Counted from the stretch's first letter, positions 32,826 through 44,060 are shown. The stretch: 64,000 nucleotides of DNA from Eurosta solidaginis (GCF_040869045.1 NC_090321.1:128641689-128705688), one strand, 5' to 3'. Notes: generated by a model from the letters alone, not told the origin. Made by a program: numbers and translations.

Positions 32826-35618
32826 CTCCGAGGAGTGCGGTCAAGGGCTTAGCTATTCTTTAATAGTCCTGTTATGAACCTTCTGTAGTATCTTGACATT
32901 CCCAGGAAAGACCTTAACTCCTTCAAATTGCGGGGAAATCGGGAATAGTGATACGGCCTCTACTTTTTTAGGGTTGGTTTATATTCCTTCAGAACTAAAA
33001 AACGTATCGTAGGAATTTGATTTATCCTTTTGCGAATTCGCATTTATTCAATTGTATTTTCATATTAGCCTTCTCTAGAATTTTAAATACTAATTCGACA
33101 TTATTCAAATGCTCTTCTTCGTCCTTTCCGAATATTAGCACATCGTCAATGTAAACGTAACATCTTTTTGCCAATGTAATTCTCGAAGGATATCGTCCAG
33201 AGCTCTTTGAAATATTGGACGGAGCGTTCTTAAGACCAAATGGTAGTCGTAGAAATTCGTATTTCGCGTTATTCACGGAAAATGCTGTTTTCTCTATGTC
33301 GCACTCTCGAAGTGGTATCTGGTGGAATCCACTTTTAAAGTCAATGGCAGTAAATAGCTTGTTGTTTCCCAGGTTCGCTAAGACCTCGTTTATTTTCGGT
33401 ATGGGGTACATATCGGGAATAGTGACCGAATTAAGTTTTCGATAATCGATCACCATTCGGTACTTCTTCTTACCGGATACATCCGTCTTCTTGTCAACGA
33501 GCCAGATGGGCGAGTTGTAAGGTGATTTTGATCTTCTAATTATACCATTATCAAGAAGTTCTTCTACCTGTTGTTCGATTTCTTCCTTTAGGGCCATGGG
33601 ATAAAGGTAAGACTTGGAATACACCGGTTTTTCGGTAGTAGTCCTAATTTCGCCTTTAACTAGAGTGGTGAATGTTAATTTTTCATCGGTCGGAAAACAA
33701 ATTTGAGCATATTATATAGGTTTCGTTGTTGTTCTACAGAGAGATTTGGTATTTCTAATTTGACATTATTAACCTGCTGGGATATTCGCTGTTGTAGTGG
33801 GATAACGATCCCCGAAAAGATAGTCATTGTGCTTCCCTCAGTGTCTATGACAGCTTTTAGTTTCCTCAAGTTGTCGTTGCCTATAATACCATGAAAGGAA
33901 TTCAGGGGTGGCAGAATAAAGAATTTGATTTTTCCTACGTTTGGTCCGAAAATATCTATAAATGCATGGTGGGTAATCTCTATAGCACACGCTACTGATT
34001 CCACCTTAAATGGTTTATTGGATATTAGTTTTCTTATTCTAGTGGATTGAATATAGTTTTTATTGGATACCGTATCGATCAGGAAATCCAATGAGTTCCC
34101 GCGCCTTGATGTAAATTTGTAGTAACGGAGCGAGGACAGAGTTAGTCTAAAAAATTTAATCAAGTCGAGATCGGCGTGATTATGTTCGCAGGTAGTCAAG
34201 TTAATTTGTCCTTCGGGAGCTCCGTCCGGTTGTTGCGTTGCTCCGTAATAGTCGTTATAAGAATTGTTGCAATAAATCTGATTTGGATCCGGAGTCGTGA
34301 TATAAGTATTTACATCAGATGGCCCAGCGTTCGCGTGGAAGTTGCGTTGAATTTTGTTAGGAGGGCGCGTATGTTGCGTAGAGAGAGTGGGCGCTTTGGC
34401 GGTTGAGTATTTTGATAATGACTGGGTCTATTTTGATAATTGACTTATCTAGAATGTAGAGAAGGGTCCACGTCCATTGGGACTGGTGGCTTTTGGGTAG
34501 ATTGGAACGGTTATTGAATCACGAATTATATTGTTGTTGAGGGCGTGTGCCGAAGCCAGTGTTAGGTTGGAAATTAAAATTTGGTCGATTATAATAATTC
34601 ATTGGACCGTTCTGATTCAGTTTGATTCGGGGTGTCATGTTGAATGGTCTGTTGTTGTAATTGTTCATATGTCTTGGAGGATAATTATACCGCTGCGGGC
34701 ATACCGCATAGGTAAGTTAGGGATAGAAGGGTCGGTGATTTGTTGCGTTCTGTCGTGGAGGTCGCGGTGGTGGTTGATTTAACGATTTATGCACGTTATG
34801 GGCGTGGTTCATCCGGAAAGCCATGTTGTCTAGCTTTTGGCATAGATGAAGGGATTCAGGCAAGGTTGCGGGCTCTCGAATACTAAGAAGTCGAGGTAAA
34901 TCGCCGTTAAGTCCCCTAATAAATGTATCGAGAGCTTTCTACCGATACGAGTTTGTCATCGTTCTTATGGACTCGTCGCCAAGATCTAGGCATGATATCT
35001 TATCTAGAATAAGTGAAATGTGTTAATACACTTTTTGATAAAAGGTCGTAATATCATGGTTACGCTGGACCAGCGTAGTCATTTGATATTCGAGGGTACC
35101 GATATCCCTCTTATCTGAATAATGCATCATGAGGCATTGAATTTGGGCCCAGTCAAGCGGAGTACTGTAGGACTTCAGAGCAGTGTCGGCATCGCCAACA
35201 ATTTTATGTCGTATGGTATGAAGGACTGAAAAGTATTTAGGCGTGTCCTACAATGCTTCATATGCTTTAACATTCGCCAGGAGCTGAATTCAGGCTATAT
35301 TACATCGTGACCACTAAAATCAGTAAAATTAGGTTGGCTAATTCGGTCGAACACCTCGCCCACAATTTTTTCAACGAATGTGGGGTTACTAGTAGCAGGG
35401 TTAGGGGCGACTGGATTTTCAGGATTAGCTGTTCCATACTCTAATCGCAGCTGGTATAGTTGTTCTACTAACTCCTCTGCTGTACCTGGCATTTTAACTA
35501 TGTGTTTTATTACTTTTGTTTTTCGATATTATTTAAAAAGAAGGGAAGTTCCCTCGCATAGACTATTGACTCTTTTAATTAATTAATCCTCTGCAAGATT
35601 CACTGATTTAGTACTTCT
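32826..35618. repeat. 2.79-kb direct repeat, second copy
   Basis: It starts with the same CTCCGAGGAGTGCGG and ends at GATTTAGTACTTCT, where the unique leader begins. Offset from copy 1 is 2791 bp. Four or five bases (CTCCG versus CTTCT) at the junction may be microhomology. Confidence 0.95.
33022..35495 (-). pseudogene. Provirus gag-protease-RT, duplicated copy
   Basis: Gag N-terminus MPGTAEELVEQLYQLRLEYG opens at 35492 and stays open to 35295. Protease (34199-33675) again has DTV instead of DTG. RT (33624-33022) contains the YIDD motif but has two compensating indels around residues 135-155 (APSNISKSS instead of APSIFQRA). It duplicates part of the same element rather than being a second provirus, as no LTR or integrase accompanies it. 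Confidence 0.85.
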
Positions 35619-35699
35619 TTGCACATTTAGTATATGTTTTCAAATCTTCGTAAGGTATTTACCTATTTTTTTCCTTATTTAGTAAAAAATTCCTTTTGA

Positions 35700-37383
35700 A
35701 CCATATGAATTTTTATTATACTCATCTGAGCAGAGCTCACAAAGTATATTAAATTTGTTCGCATAATGGAGATCCGTAACGGCATAAACTAATCGAGATA
35801 GATATAGACTTCTATATATCAAAATGATCTGGGTGAAAAAAGAAATTCATTTAGCCATGTCCGTCCGTCCGTCCGTCTGTAAACACATTAACTTAAGTAA
35901 ATTTGAGGTATCTTGATCAAATTTGATATATAGGTTCCTGGGCGCTCATCTCAGATCGCTATTTAAAATGAACGCAATCGGACTACAACCACGCCCACTT
36001 TTTCGATATCGAAAATTTCGAAAAACCGAAAAAGTGCGATAATTCATTACGAAAGACGGATAAAGCGATGAAACTTGGTAGGTGCGTTGACCTTATGACG
36101 CAAAATAGAAAATTAGAAAAACTTTGGACAATGGGCGAGGCACCGCCCACTTTTAAAAGAAGGTAATTTAAAAGTTTTGCAAGCTGTAATTTGGCAGTAG
36201 TTGACGATATCATGATGAAATTCAGTAGGCACGTTACTCCTATTACTATATGTATGATAAATAAAAATCAGCGAAATCGGATGACGAACACGCCCACTTT
36301 TGAAAAAAAATTTTTTTTAAGTCAAATTTTCACAAAAAATTTAATATCTTTACAGTATAAAACTAAATTATGTCAACATTCGACTCCAGTAATGATACGG
36401 TGTATCAAAATGGAAAGATAAAAGGAAATTTTAAAATGGGCGTAACTCCGCCCTTTTTCATTTAATTCGTCTAGAATACTTTTAATGCCATAAGTCGAAC
36501 AAAAATTTACGTGAAATCTGGTAGGCACATAGATTCTATGCTGATAACGGTTTTCTGTGAAAATGGGCGAAATCGGTTGAAGCCACGCCCATTTTTTATA
36601 CACAGTCGACCGTCAGTCCTTCCGCTCGGCCGTTAACACGATAACTTCCGCAAAAAACGATATATCTTAACTAAACTTAGTTCACGTACTTATCTGAAGT
36701 CACTTTATCTTGGTATAAAATATGGCCGCGCATTTTTCCGATATCGAAAATTACGAAAAATGAAAAAAATGCCATAATTCTGTACCAAATATGAAAAAAG
36801 AGATGAAACATGGTAATTGGATTGGTTTATTGACGCAAAATATAACTTTAGAAAAAACTTTGTAAAAAGGGTGTGACACCTACCATATTAAGTAGAAGAA
36901 AATGAAAAAGTTCTGCAGGGCGAAATCAAAAGCCCTTGGAATCTTGGCAGGAATACTCTTCGTGGTATGACATATATAAATAAATTAGCGATACCCGACA
37001 GAAGATTATCTGGGTCACCCTGGTCCACATTTTGGTCGATATCTCGAAAACGCCTTCACATATAAAACTAAGGGATACTCCCTTTTAAAGCCCTCATTAA
37101 TACTTTTAATTTGATACCCATATCGTACTAACACATTCTAGAGTCACCCCTGGTCTACCCTTATTGCGATATCTCGAAAAGGCGTCCACCTATAGAGCTA
37201 AGGCCAACTACGTTTTAAATAATCATTAACACCTTTCATTTGATACACATGTCTTTCAAACACATTCCAGGGTTACCCTAGGTTCATTTTGCTAAGTGGT
37301 GATTTTCCCTTATTTTGTCTCCAAAGCTCTCAGCTGGGTATGTAATGTTCGGATACACCCGAACTTAGCCTTCCTTACTTGTT
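35700..37383. repeat. CACGCCCA-rich dispersed repeat, copy A (in the provirus leader)
   Basis: It starts TATACTCATCTGAGCAGAGC, with AGCCATGTCCGTCCGTCCGT near 35855, and ends GTTCGGATACACCCGAACTTAG with CCTTCCTTACTTG. Inside, blocks containing CGCCCA and GAAATCGG recur about every 150 bp (near 35988, 36146, 36289, 36448, 36582). No protein is encoded. Copy B is inverted at 40019-41537. Confidence 0.85.
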
Positions 37384-37982
37384 TTCCTTTATTGCCTTTC
37401 TAACAATACACTTGTTTCAATGATATTATAAAAAGTTTCTCGAAATCTTTCTATCAATTCTTTCGACAACACAATATTTAAGTTTTCTTTTTAATCAACT
37501 TATTCAAATATTTAATAAATTCTCAAAGCTTATTTACTTATTTTTCCTTCTCAGAATTTATAATTAAAATTTTCAATTAAATGCTTTTCAAGTTTCAACT
37601 ACTTTTTCTTCAGTAATTTTCACCTTTTTTGTTTTACAAATTTTGCAGTAAGTTTATTTCTCTTTTTCTCTTTATTTTTTTGTTTAGTTTTCCCGAAATT
37701 TAATATTCACAGGATTAAAATAGTTCTCTTTGGATATCTTAAAATTAGTCCTACATAAGAGTCCAGCGCTGCATGTGGAAGTCTTGAAGGTTTTGGAGTT
37801 ATCCCATTCCGTACTTGGGTCCTTGAGGTCGCTCGGTATTCCATTTCTAATTGCCGCTTGTTGGTCGGTCTTTATCCTACGATCGGATTTTTGGTGAAAT
37901 GAAAAATTTATTATTTTTTTCCTTTCACTTGCGTGGCCTTACTTTTTTATTTTCAGGCACTTGACTTTTTCGGCAATCGCGC
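37384..37982 (-). other. Provirus leader (5' untranslated region)
   Basis: T-rich on the plus strand, without a gene. It lies between the primer-binding site and gag, split from the rest of the leader (35619-35699) by the dispersed repeat. Confidence 0.55.
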
Positions 37983-38001
37983 TGGTCCCTGCTCGGGTGC
38001 C
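37983..38001 (-). other. Primer-binding site of the provirus
   Basis: On the minus strand TGGCACCCGAGCAGGGACC directly follows the LTR end TAAGTTAACT. The TGG start matches the CCA end of a tRNA; I did not assign which tRNA. Confidence 0.55.
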
Positions 38002-38366
38002 AGTTAACTTATTTCACATTAAGTTTCCTAAAAAAATATATTTTCGTGAGCTTAGCTCCTTTATTGGTTCAACTTCTACTTAAGACTAACTTTACAAAAT
38101 TTGTTATTACTTAAATCTAACTCGCTCTGCCACTCAGCTATGCCGCTGCCTCTGCTGTTGTTGTACTCGCTTGACGATTTCCATCGCTTGTTGCAGATGA
38201 CCTTTTGCTGACGGTACGCTTCTCGTGATTTGTTGCATTCCCAATTGCTTATTTTCGAGGAGTTATATTTCAGTAGGTGACTTTATTTACTTTTCTGTGG
38301 AATGTGGTGTCTTCTTGGATTTGGAAACTTTGAATAAATCTCTTTTGAATGTGTATCGTGCTAACA
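38002..38366 (-). repeat. 5' LTR of the provirus
   Basis: Same ends as the 3' LTR, 365 bp. Adjacent at 37983-38001, on the minus strand, is the primer-binding-like TGGCACCCGAGCAGGGACC. The extra ~45 bp relative to the other LTR lies near 38078-38122. Confidence 0.85.
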
Positions 38367-38370
38367 TATA

Positions 38371-38530
38371 TAGCAGAATCGTACCAGATGCTATAGTACT
38401 CAGTATTTGCATCAGGGTTACACCATTTATCATGCTAGTCAGCCTCTGCGTCAGCATTATACCAGATAGCAGACTAGTTATTATAAACACCAGTATCATA
38501 TCAATTAACACATTAGTTAGCTTATGAAAC
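38371..38530. repeat. Tandem-repeat block B, continuation after the provirus
   Basis: Units with TCGTACCAGATGC, CTATAGTACTC, ATTATACCAGATAGCAGACTAGT continue the block interrupted at 25314. This shows the provirus landed in the block. Confidence 0.75.
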
Positions 38531-38539
38531 TGTATATGT

Positions 38540-39785
38540 ATTGACAGCGTTCACCGGGCGCGCCCTGGCGAAGACATTTACCGAAACAGTCTGGATAAGC
38601 CCTCCTTATATTTATCTGGATCAAACGGCTGAGTTGGTGTCTACAGAGATGTTTCGTTATCCCTCTCAGAGGCGGGGCTAGGTTAAGCAGTTGTTTGTTT
38701 CCCCGCATTTGGCAATTCAGCAAAAACTCCTTTTAGTTGAGCTCTTTTGCCTCTCTATATAGATGGTGGTCTTAAGAAGGCATGCCGTGGTAGTCCTAAG
38801 TACAGTATTTGGCATGCCTACTGCCTTTTCCAGTGTCTTATTTTTAAGTGAGGCCACCACATCACATGGGCAGTCGATTTATTGCTTTGTAAGTTGTGCT
38901 CCCGCAAGCGATTTGAGGCTTTTGTTGTGGCTTTGTACTTTAGATACGATTTTTGAGGCATGCGCCTTGGAGTTGAGAGTGTTATCGAACGTCACCCTCA
39001 AGATCTTTAGGTGACTGGCAGTCGGTAGCGTAACGCCATCCAATATTGACGTCATCTATTCCTTAAATGCCTTAAATAAAGTTGCTGTGGACTTGGTCGG
39101 GAAGAGTTTCAGATCGCGCGAGGTGAAATAAACAGAAAGGAAAGTTGTCTATTCACTATTCGTTTTGGAAACTAATTCATCTTTTGAGGGGCCAGGGCTA
39201 GTTGTCATTATCGTGCAGTCGTCGGCATAGCATATGCTGGTAGCTCGTTCTGGTGGTAAAGGGAGCTTTGATATATATAAATTAAATAGAACCGGTGATA
39301 GGACACCGCCCTTTGTTTAATTGTCCTAGGTTTGGAGGATTCGCTCTTAAATTGAACTGACGTTTGCCGACCACTCAGATAATTTGCGGTTCATCGTTTT
39401 AGATAAGGGGTGAACCTTCTTTGTCTGGCAGTATTGCGTGGTAGTTGATGGTGTTAAACGTTTTCAACAGGTCATGTACCACGAGCAACTTCCTATGATA
39501 GAGTTTTGGGTGGTTCAGTCCGCAATTTACCAGGGTGTTAATGGCGTTAAGCGCGTTTAAAATGAAAAGAGCAGAACGGCTTCCAACGTCTTCACCACTG
39601 ACTAAAGGAATAATAACTACTCCCCATCGTTAGCTGGGCTTCTAGGCTGTAGCAGTGGGATTATCCGTTCGATTCTTCACTATTCTGCAATGGAAAAGGC
39701 AAACACAACAAGTAGAAAACATGCGTCAGGTAGCTGATGTCCTATTGACTTAGAGGGTTTGGCTTTTTTAATGGCTTCATTTATT
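38540..39785 (-). pseudogene. Jockey-like RT relic of the composite element
   Basis: On the minus strand the C-terminal LAPPLRGITKHL region, then a DVTFD-like segment, the RT palm where the catalytic Asp pair reads in CYADDCTIM-like context near 39220, and IKEAIKKAKPS-type residues near 39770 appear in the order expected for a Jockey LINE. It is much decayed. Its upstream end joins block A at 39785, comparable to 24470. Confidence 0.65.
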
Positions 39786-39789
39786 TGCA

Positions 39790-39992
39790 GAATATGTCAA
39801 TGAACTATTCAAATACTAACCAGTATGAATAACCACACGAAATTATAGTCAATGAACTATTCAAAAACTGACTAGTATGAATAACCCCACAAAATTCTGG
39901 GCAATTAGGTATTCAAGCACTAACTAGTATGAATAACCCCACAAAATTCTAGTCAATGAACTAGAATATTTGCTGAGTTATTTGGCTACAGA
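39790..39992. repeat. Tandem-repeat block A, second copy, with degenerate terminus
   Basis: Three units of CTGACTAGTATGAATAACCC, CACAAAATTCTAGTCAATG and AACTATTCAAA. It ends near TTGGCTACAGAGA, a degraded form of the TTGACTGCAGGG terminus. Confidence 0.75.
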
Positions 39993-40018
39993 GAAGTTGC
40001 ATGACCAAATTGTTAAAC

Positions 40019-41537
40019 AAGTAAGGAAGGCTCAGTTCAGGTGTAACCGAACATTACATACTAAGCTGAGAAAGGGGAAATCACCACGTAGGAAAATGAA
40101 CCTAGGGTAACCCTGGAATGTGTTTGTACAATATGGGTATCAAACGAAAGCTGTTAATGAGTATTTTAAATGGGAGTAAGCCTCAGTTGTACATGTGAAG
40201 GCGTTTTCGAGATATCGACCAAAATGTGGACCAGGGTGACCCATATAATCTTCTGTCGGGTACAGCTAATTTATTTATATATGTAATACCATGAACAGTA
40301 TTCCTGCCAAGATTCCAAGGGCTTTTGATTTCGCCCTGCAGAACTTTTTCATTTTATTCTACTTAATATGGGAGGTGTCACACCTATTTACAAAGTTTTT
40401 TCTAAAGTAATATTTTGCGTCAATAAACCAATCGAATTACAATGTTTCATCCCTTTTTTCATATTTGGTATAGAATTATGGAATTTTTTTCATTTTTCGT
40501 AATTTTCCATATCGAAAAAGTGGGCGTGGTCATAGTCGGATTTCGGCCATTTTTTGTGCCAAGATAAAGTAAGTTCAGATAAGTACGTGAGCTAAGTTTA
40601 GTAAAGATATATCGATTTTTGCTCAAGTTATCGTGTTAAGGGCCGAGCGGAAGGGCAGACAGCCGAGTGTGTATAAAAACCGGGCGTGGCTTCAACCAAT
40701 TTCGCCCGTTTTCACAGGAAACAATTATGGTCATAGAATCTATACTCGTACAAAATTTCACAAGGATTGGTTGATTTTTCTCCGACTTATGGCATAAAAC
40801 GTGTTCTAGACAAATTAAATGAAAAAGGGCGGGACCACGCCCATTTTGAGATTTTCTTTTATTTTTATATTTTGTTGCACCATATAATTACTGGAGTTGA
40901 ATGTTGACATAATTTACTTATATACTGTAAAGATAATCAATTTTTTGTTAAAATTTGACCTTTAAAATTTTCTTTTTTAAAAGTGGGCGTGTTCTTCACC
41001 CGATTTAGCTAATTTTTATTTAGAACATATATAGTAATAGTAGAAACGTTCCTTCCAAATTTCATCATGTTATCTTCAACTACTGTCAAATTACGGCTTG
41101 CGAAACTTTCAAATTACCTTCTTTCAAAAGTGGGCGGTGCCACGCCCATTGTCCAAAACTTTACTAATTTTCTATTTTATGTTATAAGTTCAACCCACCT
41201 ACCAAGTTTCATCGCTTTATCCATCTTTGGTAATGAATTATCGCACTTTTTGGATTTTTCGAAATTTTCGATATCGAAAAAGTGGGTGTGGTTATATAGT
41301 CCGATTTCGTTCATTTTAAATAGCGATCTGAGATGAGTGCCCAGGAACCTACATACCAAATTCCATCAAGATATATCAAAATTTACTCAAGTTGTTATGT
41401 TTACGGACGGACGGACGCCCAGATCATTTTGATATATAGAAGTCTATATCTATCTCGACTAGTTTATGCCGTTACGGTTTGCCGTTATGCGAACAAAGTT
41501 AATATACTCTGTGAGCTCTGCTCAGCTGAGTATAAAA
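40019..41537. repeat. CACGCCCA-rich dispersed repeat, copy B (inverted)
   Basis: It starts AAGTAAGGAAGGCTCAGTTC with GGTGTAACCGAACATTAC and ends GAGCTCTGCTCAGCTGAG then TATAAA. GTGGGCGTGG-type blocks lie near 40520, 40683, 40827, 40983, 41130 and 41281, about 150 bp apart, mostly followed by GATTTCG or preceded by ATATCGAAAAA. It is a reverse-orientation relative of 35700-37383. Small frames in it are by-products. Confidence 0.85.
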
Positions 41538-41630
41538 AAATAATATCTATACGTATTTTGTGGTATATTACAAAAAGCAGTCCCGTGAGGAGCTTTTAAG
41601 GATGGGCAAGGTACTATCGACCTACTATAC

Positions 41631-42150
41631 TGTAGCGAATGTTAGCATCACTCAGCTGTTAGTAAATAAAGGCACAACAACAAAAAAGCGAGCTGCCACT
41701 CTTGTGTACATGAACAAAGCAATCATCATTTACACACATACATACAAGGCAACGAAGAGATACTCAAAAACACATGTAATCAGGTAGTTACTTACCCATA
41801 CACCCGCATATGGCTATAAGATAAAAATAAACTACAAATATACATGTATATAGAAATTACCAAGTAGGAGATACAACTATTCTAGAAGGCGAAACGTCTA
41901 GACCTTAGGGGAAATATGCAGACGAGGTATAAAAGCAGCGCAAGCTGAGGCATGACTATTCAATTTTATTTAAACACGCTATCAGTTGGGAAGTGAAGTA
42001 TAATTATGAAGTATAAATGTACTACTCCCAAAGCAGTCTAATAAAGCCTATTTTGCAATACAAAATATCGGAGTGATTTATTCAACAGTTTAGCGATTCG
42101 AACGTTAGCAGAAGGTTTCAAGTAAGCTGAATTTTTCAAAATTCGTTACA
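41631..42150 (+). mobile_element. Solo LTR (gypsy family of 3902-4410) with ATAC target duplication
   Basis: It runs TGTAGCGAATGTTAG to ATTCGTTACA. ATAC is found at 41627-41630 and 42151-42154. TATAAAAGCAGCGCAAG and AATAAAGCC mark promoter and polyadenylation regions. No internal retroelement sequence remains, so LTR-LTR recombination probably removed it. Confidence 0.85.
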
Positions 42151-42385
42151 ATACTTTGAAGAATTTTGCGCCTCTGCTTTATCCAACCGCAACCGTGTAT
42201 AATAATTGAGCATAGACTTTGCAATACAGAATATCGGAGTAACTTATTCAACAGTTTAGCGATTCGAACGTTAGCAGAAGGATTCAAATAAGCGGAATTT
42301 TCAAAAATTCGTTACAATTCTTTGAAAAATTTTGCGCCTCTGCTTTATCCAACCGCAACCTTGTTTAAGAATGAGAATAGACTTT
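42051..42385. repeat. Tandem duplication of LTR end plus flank, ~160 bp unit
   Basis: The unit TTTGCAATACA.AATATCGG to TTCGTTACAAT, then CTTTGAA and TTTTGCGCCTCTGCTTTATCC, occurs twice, from about 42051 and 42209. It includes the last ~100 bp of the solo LTR and about 60 bp of flank, so it formed after LTR insertion. Confidence 0.8.
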
Positions 42386-42394
42386 GAAAAGGCA

Positions 42395-42950
42395 TCGGAG
42401 TACATCTTATCTTATGCCAGTTGAGCAAAAGGAACTTCAGTACCAAGCTTTATCAAATAATTTTTAACCAATCGAAGATTCAAAACAAAAGTAAATAATG
42501 AATTTTCGAATTTTCACGAATTACATAATGGAATACCACAAGGTTATCCCTTATCAGTTACCTTATTTACTATTGCTTTCTATAAAATCAGCCAAATTAT
42601 TCTAAAGCATCAGTCTATTCACAATTGAAGAAAACATGTGTAAATGTGTTAGATTAAATCAATTTTGTAATAACGTTAACATTATAAATGACTCCAGCAT
42701 AAGCTTTCTAGGTTAAATATAGTTAAGCAAACGTTGTCTAACCCATACGGAAATTCTTACTAACATTACTGGAGATATAATCCTCTCTAAAATCGGCTAC
42801 GGTTTGCCAGCTTACGGATATTGTTCAAAGAATACATACCACGCTGTGGTTCGTAGGAGCCCCCGGGCTTTCTCCACATCACCTATTTGTTGCATCGTAA
42901 CAGAATCTGGCCACCCAAGCATTGATGGAAGAGTGAAATACCCTAGGATG
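42395..42950 (+). pseudogene. I-type LINE, RT fragment
   Basis: Broken frames carry NGIPQGYPLSVTLFTIAF (RT motif region), then KIGYGLPAYGYCSKN and YHAVVRRSPRAFSTSPI, blocks of I-group LINE RTs. Stops and frameshifts are many. It is cut at 42961 by the Mag-like LTR. Confidence 0.6.
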
Positions 42951-42960
42951 CCACTGATAC

Positions 42961-43151
42961 TGTAATGATATTGTGTTTGGTGTTACCAGAGTTGTCACCC
43001 AAATTATACTGTCAGGGTGTATTGTCAGATGTTAAGCTGAGCATCAACCACGAATGTACAAGCATGTCATTTCAGTATTTTTGAGAACAACTAATATTAA
43101 TAAAGCTATTAATTTAAGGCATAAAAAGTATTGTTTCGTATACATTTTACA
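42961..43151 (+). mobile_element. 5' LTR of a Mag-like gypsy element
   Basis: It starts TGTAATGATATTG and ends CATTTTACA (TGTAA/TTACA inverted ends), 191 bp, with AATAAAGC near 43100 as polyadenylation signal. A primer-binding site follows directly. No 3' LTR is in the window. Confidence 0.65.
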
Positions 43152-43167
43152 TGGTGTCAGAAGTCAC
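43152..43167 (+). other. Primer-binding site of the Mag-like element
   Basis: TGGTGTCAGAAGTCAC abuts the LTR. TGGTGTCAGAAGT-type sites are common in this branch of gypsy elements. Confidence 0.55.
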
Positions 43168-43199
43168 TGGATTGCTGTGGATTTGAAAAATTAGGAAAC

Positions 43200-44060
43200 G
43201 TGATTTCTCGGTTTACATGATTGCAAACAACAAGAACGCTCAACTGGAACCAAAAAAAATTGCCATGTTTCTATAGTTGATTGGCACAAAGGGTGCGAAT
43301 ATATACAACACATTATACCCAAATGGTGGCTCAGAAAACTCATTGTTGGGAAATTCACTGTAAATCGTACAATTCCGGCAGCGGATGTTTAACCAGAACG
43401 TGTTGTAAAAGAAATTCAACAACTCACATTGTCTGAGGTCTTGAAGAAATTCGATTAGCATTGTTTGCGACTAAAGAATGTTACAATGGAATCGTATCGA
43501 TTTAATAATTTGGTTTAAAAGGAGAAGTAAGCGTTTAACGAATTTTTGACTAAACTACTACGAAACTACGTACTCAATTGGAGCGTTGCGAGTACCGATG
43601 CACAATCAAATCATAACCGGTGTGTTCGACAAAAAACTACAATTAAAATTGTTGCACGGTCGGGACGAAAAAGTTGAATGGGTTATCGTTATTGTGAAAC
43701 GTTTGAATCGTCCAATGTCAACAAAGAAATCTTGGATTCAAAGAATTTATTGGTTACTACGGTATCATCGTCACATGAGGTGGATACGATCAACACAACA
43801 AAACGTGTTTGCTTTAATTGCGCTAAACCATGGGATCCAAAGCATAATATGGTATGTAAGGCAAAAGAAGCTATTTGCCGAAGATTCCCAAATATGGGCA
43901 ATTCCAAGCCATGTGTCGCAAATCAGAAGGGAAACCAGCAGTTTTCTCAAACAACAAAAAACAATCGGAAAATAAGAGCGTCGCTGGACTTAATTGGAGT
44001 GATCTCACAGGTAATTTGGTTCACAGTGGTAACGCTTTTGGAAACACGCTTAGTTGTATG
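43200..44060 (+). pseudogene. Mag-like gag, decayed
   Basis: Broken frames read IGTKGANIYNTL near 43285, SRNSISIVCD region, and from 43678 a frame with VCFNCAKPWDPKHNMVC, the nucleocapsid zinc-knuckle region, followed by KEAIC and GNSKPC. Stop codons at several positions show loss of function. Together with the LTR and primer site it forms the 5' part of one element. Confidence 0.65.

Larger units (their letters stand above)
25319..38366 (-). mobile_element. Errantivirus-like gypsy provirus with TATA target duplication
   Basis: LTRs flank it at both ends (25319-25638 and 38002-38366) and TATA lies at 25315-25318 and 38367-38370, the 4-bp duplication expected for gypsy/17.6-type errantiviruses. 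On the minus strand the order is 5' LTR, primer site, leader, gag, protease, RT/RNase H, integrase, env, 3' LTR. Three later events enlarge it: a LINE in env (about 25971-27440), a 2.79-kb tandem duplication of gag-to-RT, and a 1.7-kb repeat in the leader. Removing these leaves about 7.1 kb, the usual size. All reading frames are broken. Confidence 0.85.
25150..39992. mobile_element. Composite TIR element (block B, Jockey-like relic, block A), split by the provirus
   Basis: It starts CCCTGCAGTCAA at 25150-25161 with block B (to 25314, resuming 38371-38530), then a minus-strand Jockey-like relic (38540-39785), block A (39790 on) and a degenerate terminus TTGGCTACAGAGA near 39981-39993. The inserted provirus at 25319-38366 is excluded from the original element, which would be about 1.8 kb. 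The same order (RT relic, block A, terminus) is seen at 23990-24735 and, inverted, at 12426-13440. Confidence 0.55.

Noticed and set aside
36191..36603. ORFs on both strands in the CACGCCCA-rich repeat
   Set aside because: Frames are not kept in the inverted copy at 40019-41537; the repeat looks non-coding.
38225..38511. ORFs on both strands in the 5' LTR and the adjoining block B
   Set aside because: They cross the LTR/target-site junction, so they cannot be ancestral coding sequence.
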